Of a stretch of 64,000 nucleotides of DNA, positions 27,899 through 38,100 are shown in pieces. The stretch spans positions 291,621-355,620 of the forward strand of contig NZ_QNUL01000005.1 of NCBI RefSeq assembly GCF_003383615.1, written 5' to 3'. How positions within the stretch are numbered: the first letter of the stretch is position 1; every line of letters begins with the position of its first letter. The position numbers were made by a program, and so were the translations under genes. The stretch is from Dyadobacter luteus (lineage in GTDB: Bacteria > Bacteroidota > Bacteroidia > Cytophagales > Spirosomataceae). The notes below the pieces were generated by a model. That model saw only the letters and a list, made by a program, of their open reading frames with translations, was not told the origin of the DNA and ran no database searches.

Positions 27899-29083
27899 TT
27901 ATCTTGGTGATCTGCTGCTACGTTCGGAGCGACCACCTCCCGAAGAATTCTCGGAGCCCGAACTTCTTGATTCTCTTGGGGCAGAATTTCTTTCAGCAGG
28001 AGCCTGGCGCACTGCCGGGGCATCGTTACCAGAAGATCTTCCCGAGCTGCGACCTCCCATATCCGACTGCGATGATCTGCTACCACGATCCGGAGAAGGT
28101 GAAGGAGCGCGATACTCTCTTTCTGGCTGTGGTGCGCTTGGAGCAGAACGGTAGGTATCAGCATTTCTGCGGTTGTTTTCATTTGAATACACCTCGCGTT
28201 CCTGACCAGCGCCTCGGGAAGGTCTCTCGTACACTCTGCTGTCATTGCCCGATGAACGGCTACCAGCATCATATCTGTCGGAGTTGCTGCGGGAAGGAGC
28301 TCCATAGCGTCCATTGTCTGCCGATCTTCTACCATTCTGGCGATAGATCGGAGCATTTCTGTCCGGAGCGTCGTAACGATCATATGGAGATCGCTCTGTC
28401 ACTACCCGTCCTCTTCTTCCGTGATCAATCTCTCTAACAGGAATACTTCTTCTGGTAATGCGCTCCATATCTTCCCGTCTTGGTCCGTAAGCATAGGTAC
28501 GGTTGTCCTGGCGATAGTAATTATTTATAATGGTTGTCTGGTTATAGATACGTGTCATCCTGTTACGTGGAGGGCAGTAATTGTACCAGTTACGCATTGT
28601 AATGTATCGCTGGGGTACAAACACCCACCAGAACGAGGGAAGATTCACGGATATATTGACACCCATGCCAGGACCCAGCGGAGCCCATCCATAATAATCA
28701 CCACCCGAGCGCCAGTTCACCCACGCCGGTCCCCATTCGTAGCCTGGTACCCAAAACCAGCCATTGTAGTCGTCGTAAGACCAGCGACCGTAGTGAAACG
28801 GTGCCCATCCCCATTCGTAGTCCGAAACCCATGTGTTTCCGTATTCGGTTACCTCCCAGTAGCCATTGGTTGAGTAAGGCTGAAATCCTCTTTCTACATA
28901 AGGACTCCACACCGAACCATACTGAGGAGAATTGATCCAGCGTCCGTAAGGTGACAGCTCATTGTAAAATGTCTGGAAAGATATAGAAACACCGGGTTGA
29001 GCTTTTACATTTTCCTGAAAGGATACCCCGGCAAGCAGCAGGATGGCAAGGCCGAATATCCGGAGTTTTTGAATGGTGTTCAT
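27899..29083 (-). CDS. Secreted Trp/Tyr-rich DUF6600-like protein with basic Ser/Arg/Gly tail
   Basis: 394 residues. A signal peptide (IFGLAILLLAGVSF) is followed by a Trp/Tyr-rich domain (about 35-165) with repeated units such as LSPYGRWINSPQYGSVWSP, TWVSDYEWGWAPFHYGRW, GWFWVPGYEWGPAWVNW and YYGWAPLGPG. This matches the DUF6600 type, which has no known function. From about residue 210 the protein becomes low-complexity, rich in Arg, Ser, Gly, Asp and Pro (for example GGRSSGRSSGNDAP), probably disordered and strongly basic at the end (SERSSRSPR). No catalytic residues are recognisable. An envelope or matrix-associated structural role is speculation. It is monocistronic with its own terminator. 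Confidence 0.8.
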   Translation of the reverse strand: MNTIQKLRIFGLAILLLAGVSFQENVKAQPGVSISFQTFYNELSPYGRWINSPQYGSVWSPYVERGFQPYSTNGYWEVTEYGNTWVSDYEWGWAPFHYGRWSYDDYNGWFWVPGYEWGPAWVNWRSGGDYYGWAPLGPGMGVNISVNLPSFWWVFVPQRYITMRNWYNYCPPRNRMTRIYNQTTIINNYYRQDNRTYAYGPRREDMERITRRSIPVREIDHGRRGRVVTERSPYDRYDAPDRNAPIYRQNGRRSADNGRYGAPSRSNSDRYDAGSRSSGNDSRVYERPSRGAGQEREVYSNENNRRNADTYRSAPSAPQPEREYRAPSPSPDRGSRSSQSDMGGRSSGRSSGNDAPAVRQAPAERNSAPRESRSSGSENSSGGGRSERSSRSPR

Positions 29084-29389
29084 AGCTATAAGAATTAATT
29101 GTTTTTCTGAAATTAAAATCGACGGTTGGACATTCTTTTTTGTTTCTGGTTTAACGACCTTTGCGAACCGATCAGGTCGTTTAAATTCTTTTGTTAACGA
29201 TGTATTTTTGAGCGAATTGGTTGCAGATGTTAATCTGTGTAATTTTACTAGTCTGTTTTTCAGTTGGTTATGATTGGTTTATTTTTTGAATACTTCTTTC
29301 TTACTGTGGATAAGGACATTTCATAAGCGTAATTCCCTCATAAACCGGTACATACATTAACAAACCTTAACAAATCGATTAGCCTAAAA
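29084..29389. promoter_or_regulatory. Divergent intergenic region with a stem-loop
   Basis: This 306-bp gap separates two divergent genes. AACGACCT (29153-29160) and AGGTCGTT (29174-29181) form a perfect 8-bp stem with a 13-base loop. On the minus strand this lies in the leader of the DUF6600-like gene. A short direct repeat (TTAACAAA twice, near 29357-29374) precedes arfB. No exact -7 element or open frame of note was found. Confidence 0.4.
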
Positions 29390-29797
29390 ATGATAGTTCC
29401 GGAAACATTGCATTCAGAACTGGTTTTTCAAACTGCCAGAAGTGGAGGAAGCGGAGGCCAGAATGTGAATAAAGTTGAAACAAAAGTGGAATTGAGGTTC
29501 GATGTTGAAAATTCTCAACTATTGACTTCGGAACAAAAGGACATTATTTATCAGAAACTTGGTAATCAGCTTACAAAGGAAAGAGTCCTGGTATTATATC
29601 ACCAGACCGAGCGGTCGCAGCTGGCAAATAAAGAGAAAGTAATACGTAAGTTTGATGTGCTGATTGCCAATGCCTTTAAACCTGTTATAAAAAGGAAGCC
29701 GACCAAGCCCACATTCGCTTCGAAAATAGAACGGCTACAAAGTAAACAGCGCAACGCAATGACAAAATCACTGCGCCGAAAGCCTTCTCATGATTAA
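29390..29797 (+). CDS. arfB: Alternative ribosome-rescue factor ArfB (YaeJ family)
   Basis: 135 residues, ArfB-like in length. The GGQ motif that triggers peptidyl-tRNA hydrolysis lies in ARSGGSGGQNVNKVETKVELRF (about residues 17-38). The protein ends in a basic, Lys/Arg-rich tail (RKPTKPTFASKIERLQSKQRNAMTKSLRRKPS), which in ArfB inserts into the empty mRNA channel of stalled ribosomes. It lacks the codon-recognition domains of RF1 and RF2. The MFS transporter gene begins 26 bp downstream, so the two are probably cotranscribed. Confidence 0.92.
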   Translation: MIVPETLHSELVFQTARSGGSGGQNVNKVETKVELRFDVENSQLLTSEQKDIIYQKLGNQLTKERVLVLYHQTERSQLANKEKVIRKFDVLIANAFKPVIKRKPTKPTFASKIERLQSKQRNAMTKSLRRKPSHD

Positions 29798-29823
29798 ATG
29801 AAATTCTTAGTATTGAAATATAT

Positions 29824-31065
29824 ATGAACGCTGTTGCCGGAAAAAGTGCATCCGTAAGCTCTGTGATTAGTCTGCCTGTCATCGTGGCGTCGCTGGGTTA
29901 TTTTGTCGATGTATATGACCTTCTTCTTTTTAATATTGTCAGGGTTCCAAGTCTGAAAGATTTAGGTCTTTCGGAAGAGGAGATATCAATTGTTGGGGCT
30001 CATATTTACAACTGGCAACAAGCCGGGCTGCTGATCGGCGGATTTATCTGGGGAATTATGGGTGATAAGCTCGGGCGTCGTTCGGTCTTGTTTGGTTCGA
30101 TACTGACTTATTCCCTGGCCAATGTAGCATGTGGTTTTGTCAATAACGTGGAGCTTTATGCGTTACTCAGGCTTATTGCTGGTTTCGGTTTGGCAGGCGA
30201 GCTGGGTGCGGGGATTACCTTGATTGCAGAGATATTGCCAAAGGAACTTCGTGGTTACGGAGCATCAGTTGTGGCGAGTGTCGGGCTTGCCGGTGCTATT
30301 GCAGCATTTTTTGCTGTAAAACTGACCGACTGGCGGATTGCCTATTTCATTGGTGGCAGTATGGGATTGATATTACTGGCGCTTCGGGTTAATGTGCTTG
30401 AATCAGTACTTTTTGATTTAAGCAGAAGAAAACAGAAATTAATAAAAGTGCCATGGTGGACAGTTTTTACAAATTCTTCGCGATTGTTAAGGTATGTCCG
30501 TTGCATGGGAATAGGTCTGCCTACGTATATGGTGATAGGTATTTATGCCACCTTTGGAAATGAATTTGCGAAAGCGCTCGGTATTCAGGAGGAAGTTCAG
30601 GCAGGGACATGCGTGCTTTACACCTATATAGGTATTGTGACAGGTGACTTTTTTAGCGGATTTTTGAGCCAATGGCTGAAGTCGCGTAAGCAGGCGATAC
30701 TGATTATGATCCTGATGACACTTGCCGGGACGATCTGGCTTATGTACGGAGGTATTCAATCACCGGAGTCGCTCTACATGTGTTATGGCTGGCTTGGCTT
30801 TTCAATCGGGTATATCGCCATGTTTCTGACTACAACTGCTGAGCAATTCGGAACCAACTTGCGTGCTACAGTGACCACTTCTATAGCCAACAATGTTCGC
30901 GCTACAGTGCTGCTGACGCTTCCGTTTTACCAATACCTGAAACCGCAATTGGGCGTATTGTCAGCAGGAATTACTGTGGGAGCGGTATGTTTTGTATTGG
31001 CATTTTTAGCCCTCTGGAAGATGGAGGAGACCTATGGAAAAGATCTGGATTATGAAGAAATTTAG
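29824..31065 (+). CDS. MFS transporter, substrate unknown
   Basis: 413 residues with about 12 predicted membrane helices. The conserved MFS loop between helices 2 and 3 is visible as GDKLGRRSVLFGS (about residues 80-92). The N-terminal GYFVDVYDLLLFNIV with an acidic helix-1 residue is typical of sugar- and organic-acid-type porters in this superfamily. It lies in the inner membrane. Cotranscription with arfB is likely but gives no clue to substrate. Its position near the rhamnose genes is not close enough to call it a rhamnose transporter. Confidence 0.85.
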   Translation: MNAVAGKSASVSSVISLPVIVASLGYFVDVYDLLLFNIVRVPSLKDLGLSEEEISIVGAHIYNWQQAGLLIGGFIWGIMGDKLGRRSVLFGSILTYSLANVACGFVNNVELYALLRLIAGFGLAGELGAGITLIAEILPKELRGYGASVVASVGLAGAIAAFFAVKLTDWRIAYFIGGSMGLILLALRVNVLESVLFDLSRRKQKLIKVPWWTVFTNSSRLLRYVRCMGIGLPTYMVIGIYATFGNEFAKALGIQEEVQAGTCVLYTYIGIVTGDFFSGFLSQWLKSRKQAILIMILMTLAGTIWLMYGGIQSPESLYMCYGWLGFSIGYIAMFLTTTAEQFGTNLRATVTTSIANNVRATVLLTLPFYQYLKPQLGVLSAGITVGAVCFVLAFLALWKMEETYGKDLDYEEI

Positions 31066-31080
31066 TTTGCTGAATGTTTT

Positions 31081-31690
31081 GTTGTTACATGCCTCTGGCA
31101 TTTCGTGGTAGATGCTTGTCTTTTATTTTTCTACCGAAATTACATGCCTCCGGCATTAAGTAATCATTATGCCGGGTCTTCGCAACCGATATCAGATGCT
31201 TATATTAATCGTGTTATAATTTTCATCCCACAATCCCGTAGGGATGTAACAACTATAGACGGCCGGATCTTGTTTAAGGTGATGTTATTACATGCCTCTG
31301 GCATTTGGTGGTAGATGCTTGTCTTTTATTTTTCTACCGAAATTACATACCTCCGGCATTAAGTAATCATTGTGCCGGGTCTTCGCAATTGATATCGGAT
31401 TCTTATATTATATCGTTCTCCTAATTTTCATTCTACAATCCCGTAGGGATGAAATTTCGGTAGACTCTGATTGGTATATTTTTTCTGAATCCCATAGGGA
31501 TGTAACAACCATAGACGCGTCATATTTCGTTTAATCGTGATGTTTTGTTTCTACCAACATTGCATGCACTCGGCGTTTTTTAGGATAGGTTCATTTGGTT
31601 AAAAAATCCCATAGGGATGCAATATTGGTAGAATGTAGCAGGTTCGTTCGGTTTCAAAATCACGTAGGTATGTAACAGCAAACGACTTAT
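31081..31690. repeat. REP-like palindrome cluster in a convergent intergenic region
   Basis: The 635-bp gap between two convergent genes has no credible gene and is filled with short palindromes. One type is ATGCCTCYGGCAT: 31089-31101, 31144-31156, 31292-31304, and degenerate 31347-31359. The other is ATCCCRTAGGGAT: 31233-31245, 31438-31450, 31489-31501, 31606-31618, and degenerate 31659-31671. They are flanked by GGTAGA/TCTACC arms that face each other, giving paired BIME-like units such as CTACCAACATTGCAT (31551-31565) against ATGCAATATTGGTAG (31617-31631). No transposase gene is present locally. Similar palindromes are common in intergenic DNA of Cytophagales (general knowledge). Confidence 0.85.
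31085..31410. repeat. 203-bp tandem direct repeat inside the REP cluster
   Basis: The block beginning TTACATGCCTCTGGCATTT at 31085 recurs at 31288, a period of 203 bp. About 125 bases of the second copy are nearly identical (shared GGTAGATGCTTGTCTTT, TAAGTAATCATT and GCCGGGTCTTCGCAA), with scattered substitutions. It shows local duplication of a paired palindrome unit. Confidence 0.85.
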
Positions 31691-31700
31691 AAAACAAAAT

Positions 31701-34700
31701 CTAAACCATCGCTTCCCAAAGAATTTCTGCCGGGTGCATCGCTTTTCTTCCTGTACCATCATGAATCTGATGGCGGCAGCTGGTGCCTGGTGCTGCTATG
31801 ATTACCTCTTCCGGTTGTTGCCTTACAGTCGGGAAAAGTACAAGCTCTCCGATCTGCATGGAAATATCATAGTGTTCTTTTTCATAACCGAAGGATCCCG
31901 CCATACCGCAGCAGCCCGACGGAATCAGTTGAACGGTATAATTTTCAGGCAAGGATAACATCTTCTTAGTTGGAACCATGCTGGAAATTGCTTTCTGCTG
32001 GCAATGCCCGTGTAGCTTGATTAACTTTTTCTCCTTGGTAAACAGATCTTTTGAAATACGTTTCAATTCAATTTCGCGTGCTACAAACTCATCAAATTGC
32101 AAAGCATTTTGAGCAAGCTTTTTGGCATCTTCTACTAACTCATCACTTACAAGATCCGGATATTCGTCGCGGAATGTAAGGATTGCAGAAGGTTCAATGC
32201 CTACCAGCGGCATGTCATAAGAAATGACATCACGCAATAATCGGATATTTTCTTCAGCGATTTTCTTTGCATCCTTTAGTAATCCTTTCGACAGCTGCGG
32301 CCGTCCTGATGGCCCGTGCTTAGGAATAACAACTTCATATCCTAGTTTTTCAAGCGTAAGGATAGAGGTTTTACCAATTTCTACATCGTTATAGTTAGTA
32401 AACTCATCACAGAACAGATAGACTCTTTTGGCATGGGAGCTTCCTGCCGTATTCTTAATTCTTAATTCCTCATTCTTTTTATGATGATTCTTCCACCAGC
32501 TCAATAGCGTTGTGCTGTGTAAAAGTGGCATAGTACGTTCCGGGTGGAAGCCGACAATCTGATTCGCAATTTTACGTAACGGAGCCGTTTTGTAAATAGC
32601 ATTGTAAGCCCAGGGGACATAACTGGCCAGCCCGGTCATCTTAGAAAAATTACCGACCAGCCACGAACGCATCGGCACGCCATGTTCATCGTGGTATTGC
32701 TGCAAAAATTCCATTTTCAGTTTCGCCACATCCACATTCGATGGGCATTCACCTTTGCAACCTTTGCATGCGAGGCACAAGTCGTATACTTCCTTAATCT
32801 CTTTATTATCGAACCGGTTTTCTTTCGGCGAATGCGTCAGCATTTCCCTCAGGATATTGGCTCTGGCTCGGGTTGTGTCTTTTTCATTTCTGGTTGCCAT
32901 GAAACTCGGGCACATGGTACCACCGCTCAGCTGGGTTTTACGGCAGTCGCCGGATCCGTTGCATTGTTCAGCATGTTGTAATATATCCTGATCATGGAAA
33001 CGGAAGTAGGTTTTGAATTCCGGCGTTTTATGGTCGGCTTCATAACGGAGGAATGTGTCCATCGGAGCTGTATCCACAATCTTACCGGGGTTGAAAATAT
33101 TGTCAGGATCCCAGGTCTTTTTGATTTCTCTGAACAATTGATAGTTATGTTCTCCTACCATTTTAGGAATGAACTCACCCCGTAAACGTCCGTCGCCGTG
33201 TTCACCCGAAAGTGATCCGTCATATTTCTTTACCAGGTCAGCGATTTCTTCAGCAATCATCCTGAACTGGCGATGCCCTTCACTGGTTTTCAGGTTGATG
33301 ATTGGTCTTAAATGAAGCTCTCCTGTTCCGGCATGCGCATAGTGAACAGCTGACATTCCGTTTTTCTTCAATATTTCATTGAAATCACGGATATATTCAG
33401 GTTGATCGTACACGTCAACCGCTGTGTCTTCAATAACGGCTACGGCCTTCTCATCGCCTGGAATGTTGGATAAAAGGCCAAGACCAGCTTTGCGGAGTGT
33501 CCATATTTTCTTTGTATCATCCCCAAAAAGAAGAGGATAATGGAAACCCATACCAGCTTCAGTCAATTCTGCCGTCATTTGAGCCGCGAGTTCTTCTACC
33601 TCGGCTGTCGTTTCTCTTGATAAATCGACAACCAGAATGGCAGGTATTGTTCCGTCCGGCTTATTTTTTACAAAAAACGCATTCTTTTTTTGCTCCACAT
33701 TCAGCATGGCACATTCCAGTACGTAATCGTCGATCAGCTCTACTGCATGAGGTCCGTATTTCAATGTCAATACTGTTGCGCGGAGTGCTTCATCTATAGA
33801 ATTGCAGTGAATACATACCAGTCCCTGTGTTTTCGGAGGAGTCGGTACAAGATTTACTTTTATCTCTGTCAGGAAACATAGCGTACCTTCCGAGCCTGCG
33901 ATCAGGCTGCACATATTAAACGGCTTCGCATCTTCCTGTTCGGGCAGGTAAGGTTTCGTATTCAGAAGCATATCCAGTGCGTAGCCTGTGTTTCTCCTTT
34001 CAACAGTAGGTTTCGGAAAGTTTTTTCTGATTTCAGCCTGATTTTCTTCTGAAGCCAGGATCTCATCCGTTTTCAGATATATTTTATCCAGAAGTCCTGC
34101 GCTTCCATTCTTTTGTATAGAATCACTCAGCAGATTTCTGTATTCTTCCGGAGTAAGCGTTTTAAATTCAGCGTCTGTTCCGTCAGCAAGGATTGCCTTC
34201 ACTTCCAGTGTATGTTCCCGTGCACTACCATATACAATTGAATTCGATCCGCAGGAGTTATTACCTACCATTCCACCGATCATGGCACGGTTAGCTGTCG
34301 AAGTTTCAGGTCCGTAGTATAGTCCGTATGGTTTCAAAGCCATGTTCAGCTCATCACGTACCACACCAGGCTGCACTCTCGCCCACTTTTCAGCGGCATT
34401 TATTTCCAGTATTTTGGTGAAATTCTTGGAGACATCCACAACTATACCACTACCTACCACCTGACCCGCCAGGGAAGTCCCGGCAGTACGGGGAATAAGC
34501 GAAACCTTATTTTCTCGTGCAAATGCAATCAGTTTTTTAATATCAGACTCTGACCTCGGAATGGCAACGGCCAGTGGCATTTCGCGGTAGGCAGAGGCAT
34601 CCGTAGCATAAAGTGTCCGGATTGTATTGTCAAAAAACAAGTCACCTTCTAGGAGTGTGGCAAGCGTTTTTAATTCTGTATTGGTAACAGAGGATTGAGC

Positions 34701-34706
34701 ATCCAT
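31701..34706 (-). CDS. FAD-linked and Fe-S oxidoreductase, YdiJ-like (D-2-hydroxy acid dehydrogenase family)
   Basis: 1001 residues from ATG 34706 (a TTG three codons earlier is less likely). An N-terminal PCMH/FAD-binding domain (about 40-270; IPRTAGTSLAGQVVGSGIVVDVSK, GMVGNNSCGSNSIVYG) is followed by the FAD-oxidase C domain to about 560 (GELHLRP, SGEHGDGRLRGEF). Ferredoxin-like cysteines follow (CNGSGDCRK, CLACKGCKGECP). A C-terminal CCG-type domain is last (HGHCQQKA, SGCCGMAGSFGYE). The size matches E. coli YdiJ, reported as a D-2-hydroxyglutarate dehydrogenase. D-lactate or glycolate is an alternative. Electrons presumably go to the quinone pool. Confidence 0.9.
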   Translation of the reverse strand: MDAQSSVTNTELKTLATLLEGDLFFDNTIRTLYATDASAYREMPLAVAIPRSESDIKKLIAFARENKVSLIPRTAGTSLAGQVVGSGIVVDVSKNFTKILEINAAEKWARVQPGVVRDELNMALKPYGLYYGPETSTANRAMIGGMVGNNSCGSNSIVYGSAREHTLEVKAILADGTDAEFKTLTPEEYRNLLSDSIQKNGSAGLLDKIYLKTDEILASEENQAEIRKNFPKPTVERRNTGYALDMLLNTKPYLPEQEDAKPFNMCSLIAGSEGTLCFLTEIKVNLVPTPPKTQGLVCIHCNSIDEALRATVLTLKYGPHAVELIDDYVLECAMLNVEQKKNAFFVKNKPDGTIPAILVVDLSRETTAEVEELAAQMTAELTEAGMGFHYPLLFGDDTKKIWTLRKAGLGLLSNIPGDEKAVAVIEDTAVDVYDQPEYIRDFNEILKKNGMSAVHYAHAGTGELHLRPIINLKTSEGHRQFRMIAEEIADLVKKYDGSLSGEHGDGRLRGEFIPKMVGEHNYQLFREIKKTWDPDNIFNPGKIVDTAPMDTFLRYEADHKTPEFKTYFRFHDQDILQHAEQCNGSGDCRKTQLSGGTMCPSFMATRNEKDTTRARANILREMLTHSPKENRFDNKEIKEVYDLCLACKGCKGECPSNVDVAKLKMEFLQQYHDEHGVPMRSWLVGNFSKMTGLASYVPWAYNAIYKTAPLRKIANQIVGFHPERTMPLLHSTTLLSWWKNHHKKNEELRIKNTAGSSHAKRVYLFCDEFTNYNDVEIGKTSILTLEKLGYEVVIPKHGPSGRPQLSKGLLKDAKKIAEENIRLLRDVISYDMPLVGIEPSAILTFRDEYPDLVSDELVEDAKKLAQNALQFDEFVAREIELKRISKDLFTKEKKLIKLHGHCQQKAISSMVPTKKMLSLPENYTVQLIPSGCCGMAGSFGYEKEHYDISMQIGELVLFPTVRQQPEEVIIAAPGTSCRHQIHDGTGRKAMHPAEILWEAMV

Positions 34707-34737
34707 AAATAGCAAAAAATCGGAGTTGAAACGGCGC

Positions 34738-34745
34738 CAAAGTTA
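34738..34745 (-). promoter_or_regulatory. Candidate -7 promoter element for the YdiJ-like gene
   Basis: The minus strand reads TAACTTTG then GCGCC, an exact match to TAnnTTTG, 32 bp upstream of the ATG at 34706. This also favours that ATG as start. No clear -33 box is seen. Confidence 0.5.
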
Positions 34746-34998
34746 CGAACATCGCAGTATGATTTTTAGTATTATTAAGAGAATATGATGATGATATCTG
34801 AAAATCTGGTCACGTCCTAAGATTTGCTCTTATACCTCTGCATAATTTGCATTCCGCAAAGGTCAATATTGTACAATAATTAGATAAAATACAGGAAGTT
34901 AAAAAATGTTAAAAAGAAGGATTGTTTTACGGATTTCTGTATTGCATTATCGGAAGTAATTATATTAATTTGTCACCTATATGGCACAATAATATTGT

Positions 34999-35031
34999 TT
35001 TGCATTAAAAAAGTACAATTATTTATATATG
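34999..35031 (+). promoter_or_regulatory. Candidate promoter for susC
   Basis: TTTG at 34999-35002 and TATATATG at 35024-35031 (one mismatch to TAnnTTTG) are 21 bp apart, within the spacing reported for Bacteroidota promoters. It would give a leader of roughly 90 nt. Confidence 0.35.
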
Positions 35032-35126
35032 TAAGTAGCTGATTTTGAGATTGCGTATACAGGATTAAAGTGTTTTATATTGTAAATTTTTAACCTAACA
35101 TCAGTTTTTAACCACATTCTAAACCT

Positions 35127-38100
35127 ATGGTGAATTTATCCTTAAGTTCTTATCGTCATTATGGCGGTAGTGCTGAAAAATTTAAGCCGCAAAAAGACGG
35201 CTTAGGCAAGATATGGAGCTACTTGCTTATGCTCTCATTTCTCATGATTTGTGGGCAGTTGTTTGCTCAGGACGTCACGATCACTGGTCAGGTCAATGAC
35301 GCAAAGGGAGGTAGTTTACCGGGCGTTTCAATTACCGTAAAGGGTACAACGCGCGGAACTACTACAGATATGGATGGTAAGTACTCCATTGCTGTAGCAC
35401 CTGCTTCAGTGCTTCAGTTTAGTTTTATCGGTTTTACGAGCAAGGAAGTTACTGTAGGGAGTGAGACTAAAATCGACGTAGCAATGACTGACGATGCCAA
35501 AGCATTGGAAGAAGTAGTCGTAATTGGTTACGGAACGGTACAGAAAAAGGATCTTACAGGCTCTGTTTCATCTTTACAGTCTAAGGATTTCAATAAGGGT
35601 GTTATTACTTCTCCGGATCAGCTTATTCAGGGAAGAACACCTGGTGTAATGGTGATTAATAACACGGGCCAGCCTGGTGGTGCAGCTACAGTAAGGATCC
35701 GTGGTAACTCATCAATCCGCGCCGGTAACAACCCTCTTTTTGTATTAGATGGTATTCCGCTTTCAGGTAGCTCAGCACGTCCTGGTGGTAGCGGTGGTTT
35801 CGGATCAGATGGTGGTAACCCGCTTGCTTACCTGAATCCAAGTGATATAGCAAGCATGGATATCCTCAAAGATGCATCTGCAACAGCTATTTATGGTTCA
35901 CGTGGAGCAAATGGTGTTGTTATCATCACTACCAAACGTGGTGCCTCAGGTGCTCCGACCGTGAATTTCAACGCATCTGCTGGTGTATCATCATTACTTA
36001 GAAGACCGGAAGTTCTATCTGCAGACGAATTCAGGGCAGCTGCAAAATATTATTCACCTGATGTTGATCCAAATTCGTATGACTTTAAAGGTAATGTGAA
36101 TGCTTTTGACGAAATAACGAGAGTCGCTCCGGTACAGAACTATTCTGTGGCAGTAACAGGTGGTACCGATAATGGTAAATACCGTGTTTCTGCTGGGTAT
36201 ATGGATCAAAAGGGTATTATTCAGAATTCTGACTTGAAGAAGTATACAGCCAGCTTGAATACCAACTTCAAATTTTTGGAGAGTAAAAAACTGGGATTAG
36301 ATTTTGGTGTTCTTTTCACTCAGACTGATGAGAACATTGTACCGATAGACGTGGGCAGAGGTGCGGACGGTAACCTGATTTCTATGGCACTCGCCTGGAA
36401 CCCGACACGCCCGTTGAAAAACCAGGATGGTAGCTTTACCTATATTAATCAGATTACAGGAAATCCGCTTGCGAACTTGTATGCATACAAGGATAATGCT
36501 ACCGTAAATACCATTGTTGCCAACATTGCGCCATCTTTCAAGATTACGAATGATCTGGAATATAAGTTTATATACAGTGTAACACGTCAGATGGGTATCA
36601 GAAAAGGTAGACTTATCGATGGTATTGTCAATCAGAACACTACTAACAACGGTTTTGCTTTTGTTGGTAACAATCAGGAAACGAATCAACAGCTCACGCA
36701 TACGCTTTCCTACAACAAGCAGATTAACCCTTCACTGAGTGTGAACGCTGTTGCAGGTTATGAATTCCTTTCTTACGCCAACAGTTGGAACACGGTAAAT
36801 GCAAGCGGATTCCCTAACGTCGGGTTGGATTTTTATGATTACCTCGATTATTCCATTATCAATAACAGAGGAGCAGATTCTTACAGAAGCCCGACTAATG
36901 AGCTGCAATCATTCTTTGTCAGAGCGGGTGTGAACCTACTCGATAAGTACCTGTTCACAGGAACGATCAGAAGAGATGGGTCTACGAAATTCGGAGAAAA
37001 CAACAAATATGCGAATTTCCCGGCTTTAGCATTCGCGTGGAATGTGTCAAATGAGGAATTCCTGAAAGGAAACACTACTCTGAACAACCTGAAAGTACGT
37101 GTAGGGTGGGGTAAAACAGGAAACAGAGAGTTCCCGTCCGGTGCATCAAGAGACCGTTACATATTTGAAACGCAAAGTGTAAGACAGGTGAATTATGGTA
37201 ACCCGGATCTGAAATGGGAAAGCTCGGAGACTATCAACGCAGGTATTGACTTTGGACTGTTCCAGTCAAGAATCGTTGGGTCTGTTGACTTTTTCAATAA
37301 GAAAACGACTGATGCTTTGTTTGAAAGAACGATTGCCCAGCCTGCACCAAATGGTAGAGTTTGGGTTAATTTAGAAGGAGAGGTAGTAAACAGAGGTGTC
37401 GAACTGGCACTTACCGGTACCGTTCTTGAAACAAAAGACTTTACCTGGAATGTGTCTGCCAACGCTACTTTCCTGAAAAACAGCGTTTCAGGTTTGCCTG
37501 GATTTTACGAAACAGCCCAACTAAGAGGTCAGGGATTCTCGGGCGTATTGGGTCAGCGTATGGTGAGTGGTCAGCCTCTTAACGTTTGGTATCTTGCTAA
37601 ATATGCAGGTATTGACCCTGCAACAGGAACAAGCATGTATGTAGGTGCAGACGGAAATGCAAGCACTTCTGTAGATCCTGCTCAGAACAAGTATTATGTA
37701 GGAAGTCCGAACCCTAAAACGCTGCTTGGTATCTCTACTGATGTGACTTACAAGAAGTTCTCCGCGGTCGTGAACATGAATGGTGCGTTTGGACATACCT
37801 TGTTCAATAATACATTTGCTACTGTATTAGGTATCAATAACATGCCAAACAGAAACATGGCAAAGCATTTTTATGATACCAATGTAAAAGAGTCTACTTC
37901 CAATTCAGCAGCTCCTTCTACTCGTTACCTGGAAAAAGGAGACTTCATGAAGTTGTCTAACATGACATTGAGCTACAGAGTAGGAAACATTGGGAAAGCG
38001 TTCAAAAACATGAATATTTCCCTTACCGGACAGAACCTGTTTGTACTTACAAAATACAGAGGGTTTGATCCGGAAGTTAACACGGATGGTTCCAACAACG

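Larger units (their letters stand above)
34707..35126. promoter_or_regulatory. Divergent intergenic region between the YdiJ-like and SusC genes
   Basis: 420 bp without a credible gene. A perfect minus-strand -7 element lies close to the YdiJ-like gene and a weaker plus-strand promoter candidate lies about 100 bp before susC (both listed separately). The rest is AT-rich with no repeat recognised. Confidence 0.5.

Noticed and set aside
27904..28437. Plus-strand frame opposite the DUF6600-like gene
   Set aside because: The low-complexity Arg/Ser codons of the real gene keep other frames open; the translation has no signal or domain.
31105..31314. Short open frame inside the repeat cluster
   Set aside because: It consists mostly of REP palindrome sequence and has no protein-like features; open frames arise from the repeats.
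31081..31690. Possible CRISPR array
   Set aside because: Repeats are short palindromes in both orientations with irregular spacing, without uniform direct repeats and unique spacers, and no cas gene is near.
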